From positions 70,545,914 through 70,609,913 of the forward strand of contig RSEF01000002.1 of NCBI GenBank assembly GCA_003993805.1: a stretch of 64,000 nt of DNA, written 5' to 3'. The notes beneath the pieces were generated by a model that had not been told where the DNA came from, ran no database searches, and saw only the letters and a program-made list of their open reading frames with translations. The position numbers and the translations under genes were made by a program. The DNA comes from Himantopus leucocephalus (taxonomy: Eukaryota; Chordata; Aves; Charadriiformes; Recurvirostridae). The first letter of the stretch is position 1. Every line of letters begins with the position of its first letter. Of this stretch, positions 12,689 through 26,080 are shown one piece after another.

Positions 12689-15600
12689 TTATCAAAGGTC
12701 TGACCTATGGAATCAGAATATCCAACAGTAATTTTTGCTCCAGAATTTACACATCAACTCCAGTATACTAGCCAAATACCAACCCAGGTAACTCTATTCT
12801 GCAACCTGAGGAAAAAAAAAAAAAGATCTTGCTGCTGATTCTGTTGAATAAATTAGTTTTTACTGTTGTGCGCCAGTGACATATGATATTACACATTTGC
12901 CACACTCTATCCTAGAAGCAGTCACCATGCATGCGTGAACTCTCTTTGTGAACTCTTACACCAGCTCTTTAAATTCTCTGTGTGCCCTGTGGGATGAGAC
13001 AAAGGTGCTACATAATAGGAGATTAACTGCGCTGTTATTTAGACACATTCTTGCTGATACTTCCTCTGACTTCTATATCCAGTATCACTCGAAAATCAGT
13101 GCGACAAAGTAATAGAGCTCTGCATCAGCCCATACAAAATAGTAAGTAAACTGAATTGAACACACGCCTAACATAAGCAGCTAAATATACAAACTGTTCG
13201 CTGTCCACATTCACAACAGACAAGAACAAGGCTCAGCTGGGTCAGGAGAAACTGGCAAAGGGCATTTTAAGGTGTGGCTTTTGGTTCTTTGCCAATATTA
13301 AATGAAACATCTCACAGGACGCGCTACAGGAGTCCAGCGCTACAGTGCTGAATCTGCTGCAGGTATAAGCTAGTTACTTGGCTTCCTGAAATCTAACCAT
13401 CATGATGACAGCATTACCTTACCAATCTCATCTTGCTTCCTGCAAAAAATATCCTGATTACCCTTCTTTTCTCTTTCAGAATTGCTTCCTTTCCAAAATG
13501 GAAAAGTCTCTGTCTATGGAAGCAGTGCTGGAGCCCAAGAAAGCCAATGACCAGGCAACGCTGAGGCACGTTGGCGCTACTACTTCGCCCATGTAGTAGC
13601 TAAAATAGTACTTCCAGTGGTCAGGAATGCCATCACATCAGTTCTTCAAATTGCTATTCTAGAGCAGGAAAGTGAAATAAACATAAGTCAGACTATGATT
13701 TTTAAATTTCCACACCATCTTTGGTTTTGCCCATTGCATCTACCTGAATCTGCCTCATAATCACCTTTCAAGATCAAAGAAAAATAGCAGAATTCCATTT
13801 GACTGTTGTTTTCCTTTAATCTTTGCAGTTTCCACGTGACTTATTTTATCAAGGTACAAAAGTGTTGCCCTGCTACAGAGGCAGAAGTGACCACTGAAGC
13901 TGCACGAACATTGGATACGCTTTTTAGAACGTAAACAAGGAAAGGCTGATGGGGAAAGGGTCAATTCAGCAACATAAGCTGTGTAGTTTGTTAAATACAC
14001 TACCACCACCCTCCAACCCCAAAAACTTAGGTATTTAACAAGGTATCTGTTAGTAGTTAGGCAAAATTAGATGACACCCATCACTAGATCCATATTTACA
14101 CAAAGAATAAGTTAATTATAAATATCTAATGGTAAGAATAGTTGTATAACTGTACATACTGTCAGTATTCAATTACGACCCACAGGTAAATATTACAACG
14201 TTAAATAGTAGTATCAAATATGACTGTTCTAATAGCTGATGTGTTAACTTCATGTGCAGTCCTTGCAATCCTAAACCCACCTATTGGCTATACAGCCCAC
14301 GAAATACTGTGTTCAAAGAATAGCTTTAATAGCAAATTGTAAAAAGGCTGACACAGATATATCAATAAAACCTAAAGAGCAAAAGAGAAGAGTAAAACAA
14401 AGAAAAGTTCTATCACTTTGAGCCCTGGTGGCCTGGCTACTAGAAACTCTTGGATCTTTACCTTAGCCCTGGGAAAGTGGATTGAATGACTTCACAAAAA
14501 CTTTTCCTCCTTCTAAAGAGTTGTGAAGTTCAGGGTTATAGGTATTGTCTGGGCCAACCACGTCACAGACAGCACTGATGAGTGAATGATATTAAACACC
14601 AATGCCAATAGCATAAGGTGGTATAATGCTAAGATAATTGAGTCCTTTCTAAAAGGGCTCAAGTCATTTAAATGGGCAAACACATCCTGCTCTACTGCTT
14701 TACTCAGACATTGTTCCCTTTTACTTTGATAACAAATTTGCTTGAAAAAGTATGCCAGGATTTATACCTCTATAAACTCATTTATGCCTCTGTTTATTCT
14801 TTCAGGATAAAAAAAAAATAAAAATCTTTTCTTGATGTTATTAATCACAAATAAAAAAAATACAAAGAAAGGAAAAAAATAATCTTTCTGAAGATCACAT
14901 ATTATACAGAGCAACAATGATTTTAGAAAGACTCCCCTGTGAGACGGAGTAAAATTTGCACAAGCAGCTCAGAAACACTAACTGCATTCAAGGCACAGCC
15001 AGCTTCTTCTGTTTGATACACTGCTTACCCCCCAATTGCTGTGAACATTTGCTTCAGGTATTTTCTGTTGGAAATACTTGTCATTACCAACACCTAAGAG
15101 GAGCAGCTATGATTCCAGAAGCAGTGGCGGCATTCAGTTCCCCCAAATCTCTTATGTGGCACTGTCCATACTCTGGAAGTTCACAGATTACAAGGAAAGA
15201 TCTTAGGGGAAAAAAATAAAAATAAAAATAAAAAAAATCTTACAGGCAGGAAGAGAATGTCAGGAGAAAAAAGTTAAATCACTAAAGAGAAAACCTCTAC
15301 CTCCATCATGGACAGATGTTTTTTTTAATTTCTTTTCAAATGTACATATTCTATATACTCTTTGACAACATACTAAAAAATGTCTTAAAGCCACAGACCT
15401 AATCAGAAACTTCAAGAGCTGAGAGTTGATGGCATGCTGCACTTACTGTTTTGATGAGTTTACACTCCATGAAGAGGAAGGAAACATCCCCCTGCACAGC
15501 ATATGGCATCACTACAGGAGATAGCAACAAGAAACGACCTTCAAGGGACCATCTGCCAGTTCTGCTCCAGTCACACCTCCTCCTTGCCCACAACATGACC

Positions 15601-17163
15601 CTTATACCAAGGAGACCAGCAAAGGATGCACATGGGAAACATCCTAAACAGTTAAAGCTCATGCTAGGCTTGCATCATTCATTTCACCTTTGTTAGAGTT
15701 TTTCCCATCAAATGCCAAGAGCATTTAACCTTTAACACTGTTGTCCAGGAGCATCTGAACATACCACTGAAACCATGGCCCAGAGGTGGTTATCCATTCC
15801 TTGCTGCTTCCACATCTTCAAATATTGTTTCAAAGAATAACAAAGGGAGGAAACTGCTAAGACAAAATGTGATCTTTATGGCAGATGGTACCACAGGATA
15901 AATGGCTGTTGGTCTGCTGTAAATAATTCATCATTGTCAAGTGTGGTGCCTCAGTCACCTCAACAGAAGTATATGATACTAAGAAAAATGTAACATTTGT
16001 CACAGAAGTACCACATACCTCATGGGGCTTTCTTTTTAACCCAAGTTAGGCACAAGAATATGATTTACAGAGTCAAGCAAGACTTTAAGGATGCACAAGA
16101 ACAACCTTCCTTACACACAGCCCCTGTGCAAGCTGGCTGACCGTTATAACCAGAGAGGAGTAAGCTGAGTGGCACTGACTTTCCATTTACTTGTGAGAAG
16201 GTCAACAGAGAACAAGAGGAATGGACAGGAGCCTTGTTCCGTTTTTCTCCTAAGCCCCCAGCATGGTAGCCAGTGCACATCCTGTTCCTTGCACATTCTG
16301 CCACCAGAAATTTATTATGCACGTCCTAGAGAAAAAGTGAAGTTGGGAGGCAACTGGGACTCACAAAACATCACTCCGTGCAAAGCCTGGGACAGCACAG
16401 CTCATACCTCACCCCTCTACCACTGTGTTCAACCTCCCATTTTGGGGTCATACAGGAACAGGTGGGGAAACAGGCAGACAGCCCTTAGAATGTAGCTGCA
16501 TTTCCCTTACACAGCTCTGAACAGGCCAGTGCTACAAGAACTATTATTCCCAAATTGCAGGGAAGACCAGCCAAACAAGGAACAGCATTAGTTGATGCAC
16601 AGGGGAAAATCCAGGTAGAGAACAGTATACAGAGTTACTCGTTCCCTACGCTTGACTCCCCAGTAACTGTATAGAGACCACAGGCTGCCTGACTTGGGAG
16701 GGTGGCTTCAATCACCTATTAATCTCCTGCCAGAAAAGGTCCCTTAATCTAAGTGCTGAAGGGCAGCACTGAATACATCCTTATGTGTCTCCTTCCTCTG
16801 TACCTCTTGCAAAATAAAAAAGGTTGTTACAGGTCCCAGCTTGAGAGCTCACGGTAAAGTAATTTTTTTAATCTCCTGAGTTTCTGGCTGCTGTTGCTCG
16901 TGCACTCTAAACAACAACGAGAAAGGCTGTCCTAACAGCCAGAATGGATTGGGCACGGGATCAGCCCACAGGATCTCTGACACCTGCCCTGGGCAGACAT
17001 GTTACCCTGAACAGCCGGCATGGATGGGTTGCCAATGTGGTTCCAAGCCATAGAAACAGCAAGTAGATCTGAGATCAATATAGCATTCATTCAAATAAAA
17101 AATTCTCGTGCAATTTTGTGAGGGGAGGTGGGCATAAATAGTCTCCCCCCTCTTTTTTTNCCC
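12689..17163. other. Non-coding DNA with A-rich tracts
   Basis: No gene recognised. Contains poly-A at 12,812-12,824, an A/T-rich patch at about 14,808-14,880 with repeated AAATAAAAA motifs, and a pentamer/hexamer A-T microsatellite (listed separately). The stretch ends in C- and T-runs interrupted by a single N at 17,160. Confidence 0.45.
15210..15238 (+). repeat. (AAAAAT)n microsatellite
   Basis: A run of A-tracts separated by single T residues at 5-6 base intervals over about 29 bp. Simple repeat without an associated mobile element that I can see. Confidence 0.8.
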
Positions 17164-17183
17164 TTTTTTTTTTTTTTTTTTTT
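17164..17183 (+). repeat. Poly-T run (poly-A on the minus strand)
   Basis: Twenty consecutive T followed by ATTTCTTC. On the minus strand this reads GAAGAAAT followed by the A-run, so it contains an AATAAA hexamer fused to a poly-A tract. That could be read as a processed-transcript tail belonging to the sequence at 17,488-17,184, but CR1-dominated bird genomes make few processed pseudogenes and no target-site duplication is evident, so a simple homopolymer is the safer reading. Confidence 0.6.
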
Positions 17184-17292
17184 ATTTCTTCTTGTCACTT
17201 CTCTCTCATTTCTGCTTATTTTACCCACATTACAGTTGTAGCTGTATAAATGACAGGCTGCGGCCTAGCATCATGTGACAGATCATCCTAGA

Positions 17293-17384
17293 TCAGCTCT
17301 GAAAAATGGAGATGCTGTCAACTGTCTGGTTCTCCTCACATTCACTGTCAGCATCAGTGCATTCAGGCAGCATGTCACAGTCAT
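17293..17384 (-). CDS. Weak candidate terminal exon, acidic Cys-containing tail, unidentified
   Basis: On the minus strand a strong splice-acceptor sequence (TGTATTCATCTTGTTCAG) ends at 17,385. It is followed by an open frame to a TGA at 17,295-17,293, giving about 30 residues beginning DCDMLPECTDADSECEENQT: three Cys, many Asp/Glu, and one NQT sequon. The frame stays open upstream of the acceptor through a hydrophobic stretch, so it could also be a longer chance frame; that longer frame begins with GTG, not ATG. On the minus strand an AATAAA lies about 110 bp downstream of the stop, inside the poly-A tract. I recognise no family. One good acceptor plus 30 open codons is weak evidence. Confidence 0.12.
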
Positions 17385-17487
17385 CTGAACAAGATGAATA
17401 CAGTACTGTGAACATCAGCTTGGGAACCAAGTCAATCAAACATGTGACCACAACCACACAGAAGCATTTGTGCTGAGAAACTGCCAC

Positions 17488-20452
17488 ACAGAAAGGGTTT
17501 CCAGTGCCCTGCTATGTACTGCCACTGGTAGTTTTTAATTAAAATATCTGCTCAAGCTAGTTTAAAAAACAAAGAGGGATTTTTGTGGTGAGGTTTTTTT
17601 ATACAGAAGCTCGTAAAGAAAATCTCAGCAGCCCCTGGGGCTGAAGACAACCTCGATATGGACTAAAGCTGTTAGGCACCACTCTTGCTGTTCCGAATCC
17701 CACTGGACTAATCTCCCTGACAGACTCCCACAGTGAAGCAAGGGGATTGATTCTCCTGTTCTACCCACATAAGACTCTAACAGAGGTGGGTCAGAGAAGA
17801 AAACATTGTCTCCTTTCCCCCGCTGTTCACTACAGCTAATCCTGAAAGGAGACTAAATTAAAGGGACCGAAGAGGAGACTGCTGTCATTTTAATTTCCAT
17901 TTGGAAAAGCAGAAATAATAATGGGCCACGCGATGGGTCAGTGCTACTTGGTTCACGGGACAACACAGGTACACACCACCTCCTTTCCTATCATGTCAAG
18001 ATTCCTGGGCTGCATATCCCCGCCAAGTCCATTGAAGGCTGCGCACTCCTTATCGAGGCACCTTGAAATGGAGAGGCCTTTCCCATATAACAAGAAGGTG
18101 CACAGTGAAAAATAGCGTAGGGCATGAAATGGGAAAATTAACATTTCTCCTGTTCCACTGTATTTCGTCAGACATATCCATAGTTTTTACTCCTTCCCAT
18201 CTTGCCTCCCTCTGTCCCTAAAATTTCCATCTCAAAAATAAGTGCAGGTTTTCATTTGTATCGCTTATAAAATGCGTGTATTCTGTTGCCTGCTACAGGT
18301 TGGTCTCAGAGCTGCAATCACTAAGCAAACGAGCAGGAAAACATTAACCCATTGTGCCTGTACTGAAATTGGTTTCAACATAACAAACCAAAGCAGTGGT
18401 CTGGGAAAACAACAGAAATGCCTTTAGCAATGCAGTGATAAAAAGCAGCATTCACCCAGCTGAAGTGGCATTTATGGGCAAATTTTTGAGCACTGTCCCA
18501 ATATGAAAAATGTGCACTACATTAAAATCAGTATCATAAAAACATCAGGAAAAAATGCCAAAACAGCAATGACTTTGTAGCGGCCAGAGAACAGTCCTAT
18601 TCAAAGAGAACAGGACTTCAGCTCAGACAAAAGAAGACTGTTTCAGCTGCATTGGGAGGTTCTCCATCCAGAAGATCCATTTGAATTGTCAGTGGAAGTC
18701 TGGACTCTCTCTGGAAGCTAACACAAATGTTGAATCTCCTTCTGCTGTGGCAGAACCTCTGCTATGTGGTCATGCTACCTACAGCACAGAGGTAGGGGAA
18801 GAGGAACTTTATTTTCAGTTACAGAAGCACTTCTGGCTTTATTTTCCTAACGGAAGGTGATGAGGTAAACTGTGAAGGAAAAGCTGCACAACATGCCATT
18901 AACAGTAAAGTGACTTTATGATTTCTGGGATTGCTTCTTTCAGCCTTGCCTGGATCACCATCTCAATTAGTACCTTAATGAGAGTACTATCTTACTCAGT
19001 ACCTTATCCAAAAATGAAAATCTACCTGAGTCATTTTCAGAGAAGTAAATCACCTGCACACCTACACTCCAATGCATGGTGATACTCAGAATGGGAGCAG
19101 GTAAGTGATGGCTAAAGACCATCCCCTTCCACAAAGATCCCTTCACGACTCTTCTGCCCCAATGTGGCTCCTGACAAAAGGAAAATGCTCCTTGACTTCT
19201 AGACGTAGAATGCACCTGCAACTGAGCTAGGCAGTGTATGTGGAATACGATACCCATTATTAAAAGCAGCAAAATGGAGACAGTTTACCTAAATTAGTAA
19301 AATTTTCCCCAAATTGCAAAAGACAACCACTATAATTCCTGCAGATATCTCTACTGTCCTTCTCCCAATCAGCAGGGACAGCCACACAGAGAAGTTATGT
19401 TCATATGCAAGTGTGGATATGAATCAAATGAAGAGCCTACTTGTGAAATATATACCAAACTGTAGAAGCTACTACTGCTCTGTGATTTGCCTAAACAAAC
19501 AGATGCATTTATTTAAATAGCTCCCTGCACTGACAGGGACTTCAAAACAGCTCAGCATCAGCACATGAAAACTAGAAAGTGAAATTAGCTCAGAGCTGGG
19601 GGGGGATCATATAAATAGTGGAAAGTTTCTTCAGTTTTATATGACATCCCCTGCCCCTGCCACACACACATAAGAAAATAAGCAGTCAAGCTAAGCTGAG
19701 ACCATACTTGATTCTGCTAATATCCAGACCTCCAGACTTTGTCCATTTGAGAGATAAAATAATTCTATTTTAGGTCATGAAAGATGGAAAGAAACTGAGT
19801 TTTTCCTTCCTACCAATAGTATTAATACCTGTAACACAGGGAACCTGCAAGAGATTTTACTTTGTGTTTAAGAAAAAAATTACGGCTATTGAAACTTCAG
19901 AACAATCTATGTTAAAAGAACTAAGTCTTCAGGACCTAGCAAATTGGACTTTTATTTGCAATAAGGTACAGTTACCTGACATCTTATCAAGTTGATGGAT
20001 TTTTTTTTAAGTTAGATCTCATTCTAAACTACAGGCTCCCTGCTGCCAGCATCTGAGTAATGTGCTGGCTCGTTAACAGATCTCTTTGTACAAGAAGAGG
20101 TAGAAGATTATCCCTAAGCTCACGTCTTCCAGCCAAACAGACACATTATTCTTGCTGTGCTCAAAGTTCTGAATGGTCATTTACAGTAAAGGCAACAGCT
20201 TTCACGGGAAAACAAGTAACTTGCCAAGAAATGATGAATAAAAAAAAAAAAAAAAGAAAAGAAAAAGGAAAAGCAGATCTATTGCAAATCACCAAAAGAT
20301 GAAGCTTTTTCAAGGAACAAACTTGAGAAACACTAACTTGATCATCTGTCCCATACCTCAAGAGTCCTACTATGCCTTTGAATTCTACCAAGAGGAAAAC
20401 AGAAGTGTAAGCGTCAGAACAGAACATGGCTTTTTTCTTTTTTTTTTTTTTT
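17488..20452. other. Non-coding DNA, no gene recognised
   Basis: Short overlapping frames only. G-run at about 19,599-19,606 and a 17-base A-run near 20,240. Ends in a T-run that leads into an assembly gap. Confidence 0.45.
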
Positions 20453-20478
20453 NNNNNNNNNNNNNNNNNNNNNNNNNN
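20453..20478. other. Assembly gap, 26 N
   Basis: The gap is flanked by a T-run on the left and a G-run of more than ten on the right, followed by TAGGGTGGGG. Both flanks are hard to sequence. The number of Ns suggests an estimated rather than a fixed gap length. Confidence 1.
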
Positions 20479-23400
20479 GGGGGGGGGGGTAGGGTGGGGC
20501 TGGTGTTGGAGGGGGAGAGAAACCTATAAAATGTGATAAAGGTATAGTGCCAAGTAATGCAGTATTAAGATGAGCTGACATTACTAGAACAGATATAATT
20601 CCTGGCCCTATTTGATGGAGCTTATTCACTGTGTTCATCACTTCTTATCCAAGCTGTCAGGAAAATTGTAGCACTTACCATACACAGTCTTAACAAAAAA
20701 CACACCTTTGAAAACTGTGTTAAACAAACTGAGATAATTCATGACAGAGTTGCTAAACTCACAGGAAATGGGTTTGTTTTCTGACCACCGAGCCAAAATC
20801 TTTAAGATTTTTCATGACAGGCACTTCTCATATAACCATTGCTTACGTTTTTCTTGTCAAGAAGCTTTCTCAAATCTCAGTCTTGTGGGTAATTGCCAAG
20901 AAAGTAGACAACTTCAAGTTCTTCCAAATCTCGAGTGTTAATTGGTGGGTCAGATAGAATCTAGTGGGGCATCCATGTGCCACGTCACCACTCTAGTCAA
21001 TAAGGAGTACTACCTAATAGACGAAAAACATTTGGGAGATTTGTTCATGTTCTTTTAAATTAACATTGCATGTAAACTATTCTACGTAATTGAGCTCTGG
21101 GATACCATTGTGATATTAGGGCAAGATTTGAGCCAGTCTCATCTGTCATTACTGCACTACAGTAGCATAAACACAATACCCAGTACGGAGTATGATCACA
21201 TTTGTTTGACAGTTGCATGCAGAGAGCATGCCTCTCCCATCATTTACATCTCTGCATGGGAATTAGAATTCTGTCAACATCAGTAGAGTCAGACCAACAT
21301 ATAGCCACAGTGAGGAAGAAAAGAGAATCAGCCTGCATCCCTTACTAGTCGGATAAAATAAGTAGAGCTGGTCAAACAGTGAACTAATTCACAATTCAGT
21401 CATTAAATGACTTTGCTCTGATATTATCCACCGAGTTACATTATTCCTTGTATGCAGATAATTGCCAGGTCATTTGCAAAATACTTTTGGCTCGTGATGA
21501 TTTCACAAATTTTAACCATTATTCCTTTCTTCAAAAAAAAGCTTCAGTCACCCAATGAGGAAAGGGGAAAAAAAAAACAACCAAAAAACCAAACATATGA
21601 GCTGGATAATCCATTATATATCACAAGCATTGCCTAGCTGAAATGAACCTGTCATGAATAATCCATAGACAAAAATAGATGCACCTAATGCTTAAAACCA
21701 ACACAGTCAGAGATAACAGGCTTGGTTTACAAGCAATAGAAAGTAGGTTGTTTACTGTATAATTTGGTTGCAAAAAAAAATATTCAGCGTGCTGATCTCT
21801 TTCCTAAAACACATTTAAAATAATGTCTATTTTGATAGTAGCAAACCCATAAAAAATTAAACACAAAAACTAATTAGATATATTTTATAACAACTCGAAG
21901 AAATGTTTACTTCAGAGCTAAAAAGGAAAAAGAGTAAGATTAACAAAAATTCTGTTCACAGATTCTATATTACTCCTTCTGGATGACAGAGAAGTGATAT
22001 TCAACACCGTTTCAATAAATTCATAAATTTGCTGAGAACATAATTATCATTGCTGATGAAAAAAACAGCCCACTACTCTCCATCAGCCTCAAGACATCAT
22101 CAGGCACTTTGTTAGATGCACAAGACCATCCTGAATACTACCTTCAGAAAGGTAGTTTCAGGAGCTAACATGTTATCAAGAGAGAGTGTCAGGGAAAAGA
22201 CAGTAATGAAAAATCTAAATTACAGCATCCAATAATGTTTCACCACTATGAATAAAATAGGGCTTTACTTTTTTAAGGATGTATTTTTGCCACCTCTAGT
22301 TTTAATCTCCTCAAATACCAAAGACTAATCAGAATTACATGTCAGTGGTCCTTGAACGGGAGACTCCTCACAAAAACTAAGAGCTTAAAGGATACAGGGC
22401 AAAGAATTCAGACACTTTCTCCATGGATTCTTATCACCCTTTGAAATTTTTCCACTTGAGCTTCCAGACCTGGGTCTTCCCTTAACGATCCAGCTGCCTA
22501 GAAAATGGCCATAGTTTGCTTATTTTCATCTGTTTTACCATTAAGTACTTCCTTAAAAAGTCAGGGGGGTTTGGGTTTTTTTTTTTAGAATTCAAATTAA
22601 CATGGTTGCTGGAGATGGCAAAAAACCCACCCACCTTAAAACCTACAATATGGCCTGGACTTTATGTTCCACTAAAACACTTTTCCTCAATGAACGGAGT
22701 AAAAAAAAAATATGGTGGAATTACGTTCCAAATCAGACCATTCTAATCTGCTTCTCACTGTTTTTCTTAGTGCCTCAATTTACAAAATTTGTTGAACTTC
22801 ATGTCTGAAACTCAGGGGCAGTTGGGGACAACCATTGAAGGGAGCTGTACTAAACTAAAAAATATTACGAGCTGAAAATATTACGAGTGGACTGAAGACT
22901 TAATCCTGCACCATCCTATTCAGGTAAGCAGTTCTTAATAACGTATCTTAACTTCACGTAAAATTTCACATGAGGAACAGCTTGCAAGGCTGTGCATATT
23001 TTGCAGTACTGTGGAATGTTTTCTGATGAAAACCAGGTGTGCAAATTGTATTTTGGGTATTTTCATTGTAGTTAATAAAGGGGGGTAATTCTGAAGGACA
23101 GAAATGGCAAGTGCCCAACAATCATCCTCAAAATACTTGAGGGATCAGGGCAGGGCTATTCATCCACTCTCACGCATAACTTCCCTCAGGACGTTGAGGA
23201 CAAACAGAAACAAAGCTGAGGTCATTGCAGGCTAGCGCTGCAATTACCTTGGGGAAAAATGAGGGTAAGGGTGTCCCTTGTGCCTTTATAAGTTTCAGAA
23301 GAGTACTCAGCAGATGCTTAACTTCCAAAATAAAGACTTATGTCAAGGGTTTGCTCACATGCAAACCTGGAAAGTTAGGGTACAAGGAGATGCTAAAGCA

Positions 23401-24950
23401 TTTCCCTGGTTCAGGGCTTGGATGAATAGACAAAGCTTCAGACTTTTTTCAAATCTCTTCTTACTCTGCTCTGACTCCAAAATACTCAGTAACTTAAATC
23501 ATATTATGTACATTATGTTTTACATTATCTGCTCATAACTACCTCTTCTACTTTTGGCCTAGCTGCTTCTCTTAGCCTTTATCTTTTTACAGTTTCAGAA
23601 AAATTCTGGAAAATGTGCTTGTCTTCTACATTGACTTTCTGAGTTTAAAGTTCATTTTTGCACATTCACCTCCATGCTATGTCTCCTTGGGATATATGAG
23701 TCATATCCATGGCTGTAAATAATGCAATATCATGTAACAATATGAAAATACGAAAGCCACATGTTAGAAAACTGGAGACAGCCAGCTTCTAAGAAAACAT
23801 GACAATATTCTCAAACATCTATCTAATTCAGATTGGTAGTTTTACGAGGAATATAAGATTTTGGTCTAAATCTCCTTTAATATTGCCTGGACCCAAGCAT
23901 AATCATCTCCCTTAGATACCTTTTTGGTTTTGGGCCCATATAGAGTGCTTTTTATACACAGGGAGAAATGAAATGCAAAGGGAAAGAGGAAGAGAACAAT
24001 TAATATGATTTATTAATACCAAATATGCATTAATCATTAGCAAGCCATTCTACATTCATCACTTGCAGGAAGGCTCATCATTCAAACCATTTTTGGTGCC
24101 AATGTTAATTGCTTGATCTTGGGGCTTATCCTTCCACTGAAGTCAACAAGACAACAACTTCCTCTAACTTTTACAGGAACCCTACCCGTTTTACCAGATA
24201 TATGCCCCTTCATGGCAGCTGAAGAGCTGTCCCATCATCTTTCCTCCATTTCCAAATAAACTGCCTCCTAGGCCTCTTCCTTCTTCCTTGTGTTTTCATC
24301 ATGACAGCTGTACACTCATCTTTTCAGCCCCTGTTTTAACCTACAGCAATCATTTCATCATTGAAGCTGCTGAGAACATCACAAGGTTTTCTCTGTAAAT
24401 CACTTTGCTATTTGTTCCTATGTTTGACTTTCACATGTGCATCCACTACAAATGCAAGGTCTGATCTGAATATATGCGTTTAATGGTCACCTGCCACTAA
24501 AATCACTACTTTGAATAGTGCGATAAACGTAACACACACTTCCACCAGGAAGCCTACTAAGTAGAAGGATAGTACATAATACTATGAATATATAAAATAT
24601 ATGACCTATCTGTCATCAGAGCAGATAACATCTGCTATGTCATATATTTATGTAAGAGAATGTCTTGCTTTGCTTTACCCATCAGACTGCTGATTCCAGA
24701 GGCTGAAAGTCTTCTGGTGCTCATACCTTACTGCTGGGATAAGGGTCAATTGACCAACAGACAGCTACTTGCACAGGAAAGCTCTCGTGGGAAATTGCAA
24801 ATCCACAAGCATCTTGGTCCAGGCCAAATCTAGAAGTTCACTAAAGCCCGGCGTTCACTACAACCCAGAGCTCGTACATAAAATACTTATTCGGGATAGT
24901 GGCTTAGACAGACTTGGAAAAGAACTGGACAACAGACAGGTGGATCCATG
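20479..24950. other. AT-rich non-coding DNA, no gene recognised
   Basis: G-rich edge at 20,479-20,516 next to the gap, then AT-rich unique sequence. A small tandem duplication of AAAATATTACGAG (22,859-22,871 and 22,875-22,887, period 16) is present. No repeats of known family and no convincing exon. Confidence 0.45.
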
Positions 24951-25080
24951 TGACCATTGTCTGTTAGGGACTCAACTCTATCTAATGTTATTAGGGCAAA
25001 CAAACAAAAAAAGGCAGGTTTCTAACAAAAAAGAAGTAAGCTGGTTATTGGTTGCACAGTATAAAAGAGGGTTGAAGAAT
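24951..25080 (+). repeat. Direct repeat copy A with inverted CCAAT box and TATA box (LTR-like)
   Basis: A 130-bp segment starting TGACCATTGTCTGTTAGGG. Near its 3' end it carries ATTGG (inverted CCAAT) at about 25,047-25,051 and TATAAAAG at 25,060-25,067, the order and spacing of an LTR U3 or a minimal Pol II promoter. Its partner lies 1,001 bp downstream in the same orientation. No polyadenylation hexamer, primer-binding site or target-site duplication could be found, so LTR origin is inference. Confidence 0.85.
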
Positions 25081-25951
25081 ACGAGCATATTTCTTTGAAG
25101 GTATTATGCTACATGCATCAGCAAGAAAAGCAATCACACAATTCAACTCTGTCACAGAGAAGGTTTTCCCTCCCTACATACACAGTACACTTTTATCATT
25201 AAAATAGTCCCCACAACATTTTTTGTCACTGAAACAGCATTACTGGAAAATTGTCACTAATTCTTTTTTCATCTTTCAGAAGAAATGCTTCCCCATTATT
25301 TTGTTTTAAATGTTCACATCACTTTGAAGCAATTTTCAAAATCACTGACATTTTTATTCCATCAGAAGCAGTCTTTTCCTAGCCTTTACTAAACAAGAAT
25401 GTAACCCCTGCTGTTTTCTGTGAATTGGCATTTTCAAAAGTTATTTTGAAAATTATTCAAAAATTGTTTTTAGTCTAGTTTTCAGTGAAAGACAGCATAG
25501 AAAAAATTGATTGGAGATGGATCCATTTCAAATGGTGTGTTTTGGGTTGTTTCAGACACACACACACACAAAATCTTCCCCGTACTTTCTGATTGTCTCA
25601 TTGAACCTACAGTAATTTCTATCAAGAGCTCCTGAATGTGCTAATGGACTTCAATTCCCTTGACTTCAATGGGCGCAACACACTTCAGCATCTCACAGGA
25701 GGCAACTGGCACCACACGACTGGATTTTCAAAGGACACAGTTTCTCAAACTACCTTTGTCCTGAAAGAATTCAATTTAGTCAGCCCTGAAGCCTGTCTCA
25801 TTCATACAATACATGTTTACAAAAAAGCTATTTTTCCCATTGTCCAGTGTACAACTTTCAAAAACAGCTATTAAATGGCTGCCTCCTTAGTCCACAGTCT
25901 CTTTAATTTGCAAAACTGCTCATCTCTTTACTGGAATGTCACCAGAGCACT
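25081..25951. other. Spacer between the two direct-repeat copies
   Basis: About 870 bp of unique AT-rich sequence with an (AC)n run at 25,556-25,570. No gag, protease, reverse-transcriptase or envelope similarity was recognised in any frame. If the repeats are LTRs the interior is non-autonomous or unrelated. Confidence 0.5.
25556..25570 (+). repeat. Short (AC)n microsatellite
   Basis: About seven uninterrupted AC units. Confidence 0.85.
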
Positions 25952-26080
25952 TGACCATTGTCTGTTAGGGACTCTCTAACTCTATCTAAAGTTATTAGAG
26001 CAAACAAACAAAAAAAGGCAGGTTTCTGACAAAAAATAAGCTGGTTATTGGTTGCACAATATAAAAGAGGTTTGAAGAAT
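25952..26080 (+). repeat. Direct repeat copy B with inverted CCAAT box and TATA box (LTR-like)
   Basis: Same 5' start (TGACCATTGTCTGTTAGGG) and same 3' limit (TTGAAGAAT) as copy A. By eye there are five substitutions plus one 3-base and one 4-base indel, so identity is about 96%. The TATAAAAG box (26,060-26,067) and ATTGG box are preserved in place. Outside these limits the flanks of A and B are unrelated, which defines the unit sharply. Confidence 0.85.

Noticed and set aside
17395..17420. TACAGTACTGTGAA, resembling the start of miR-101
   Set aside because: Match ends after 14 bases and no complementary arm is present within hairpin distance.
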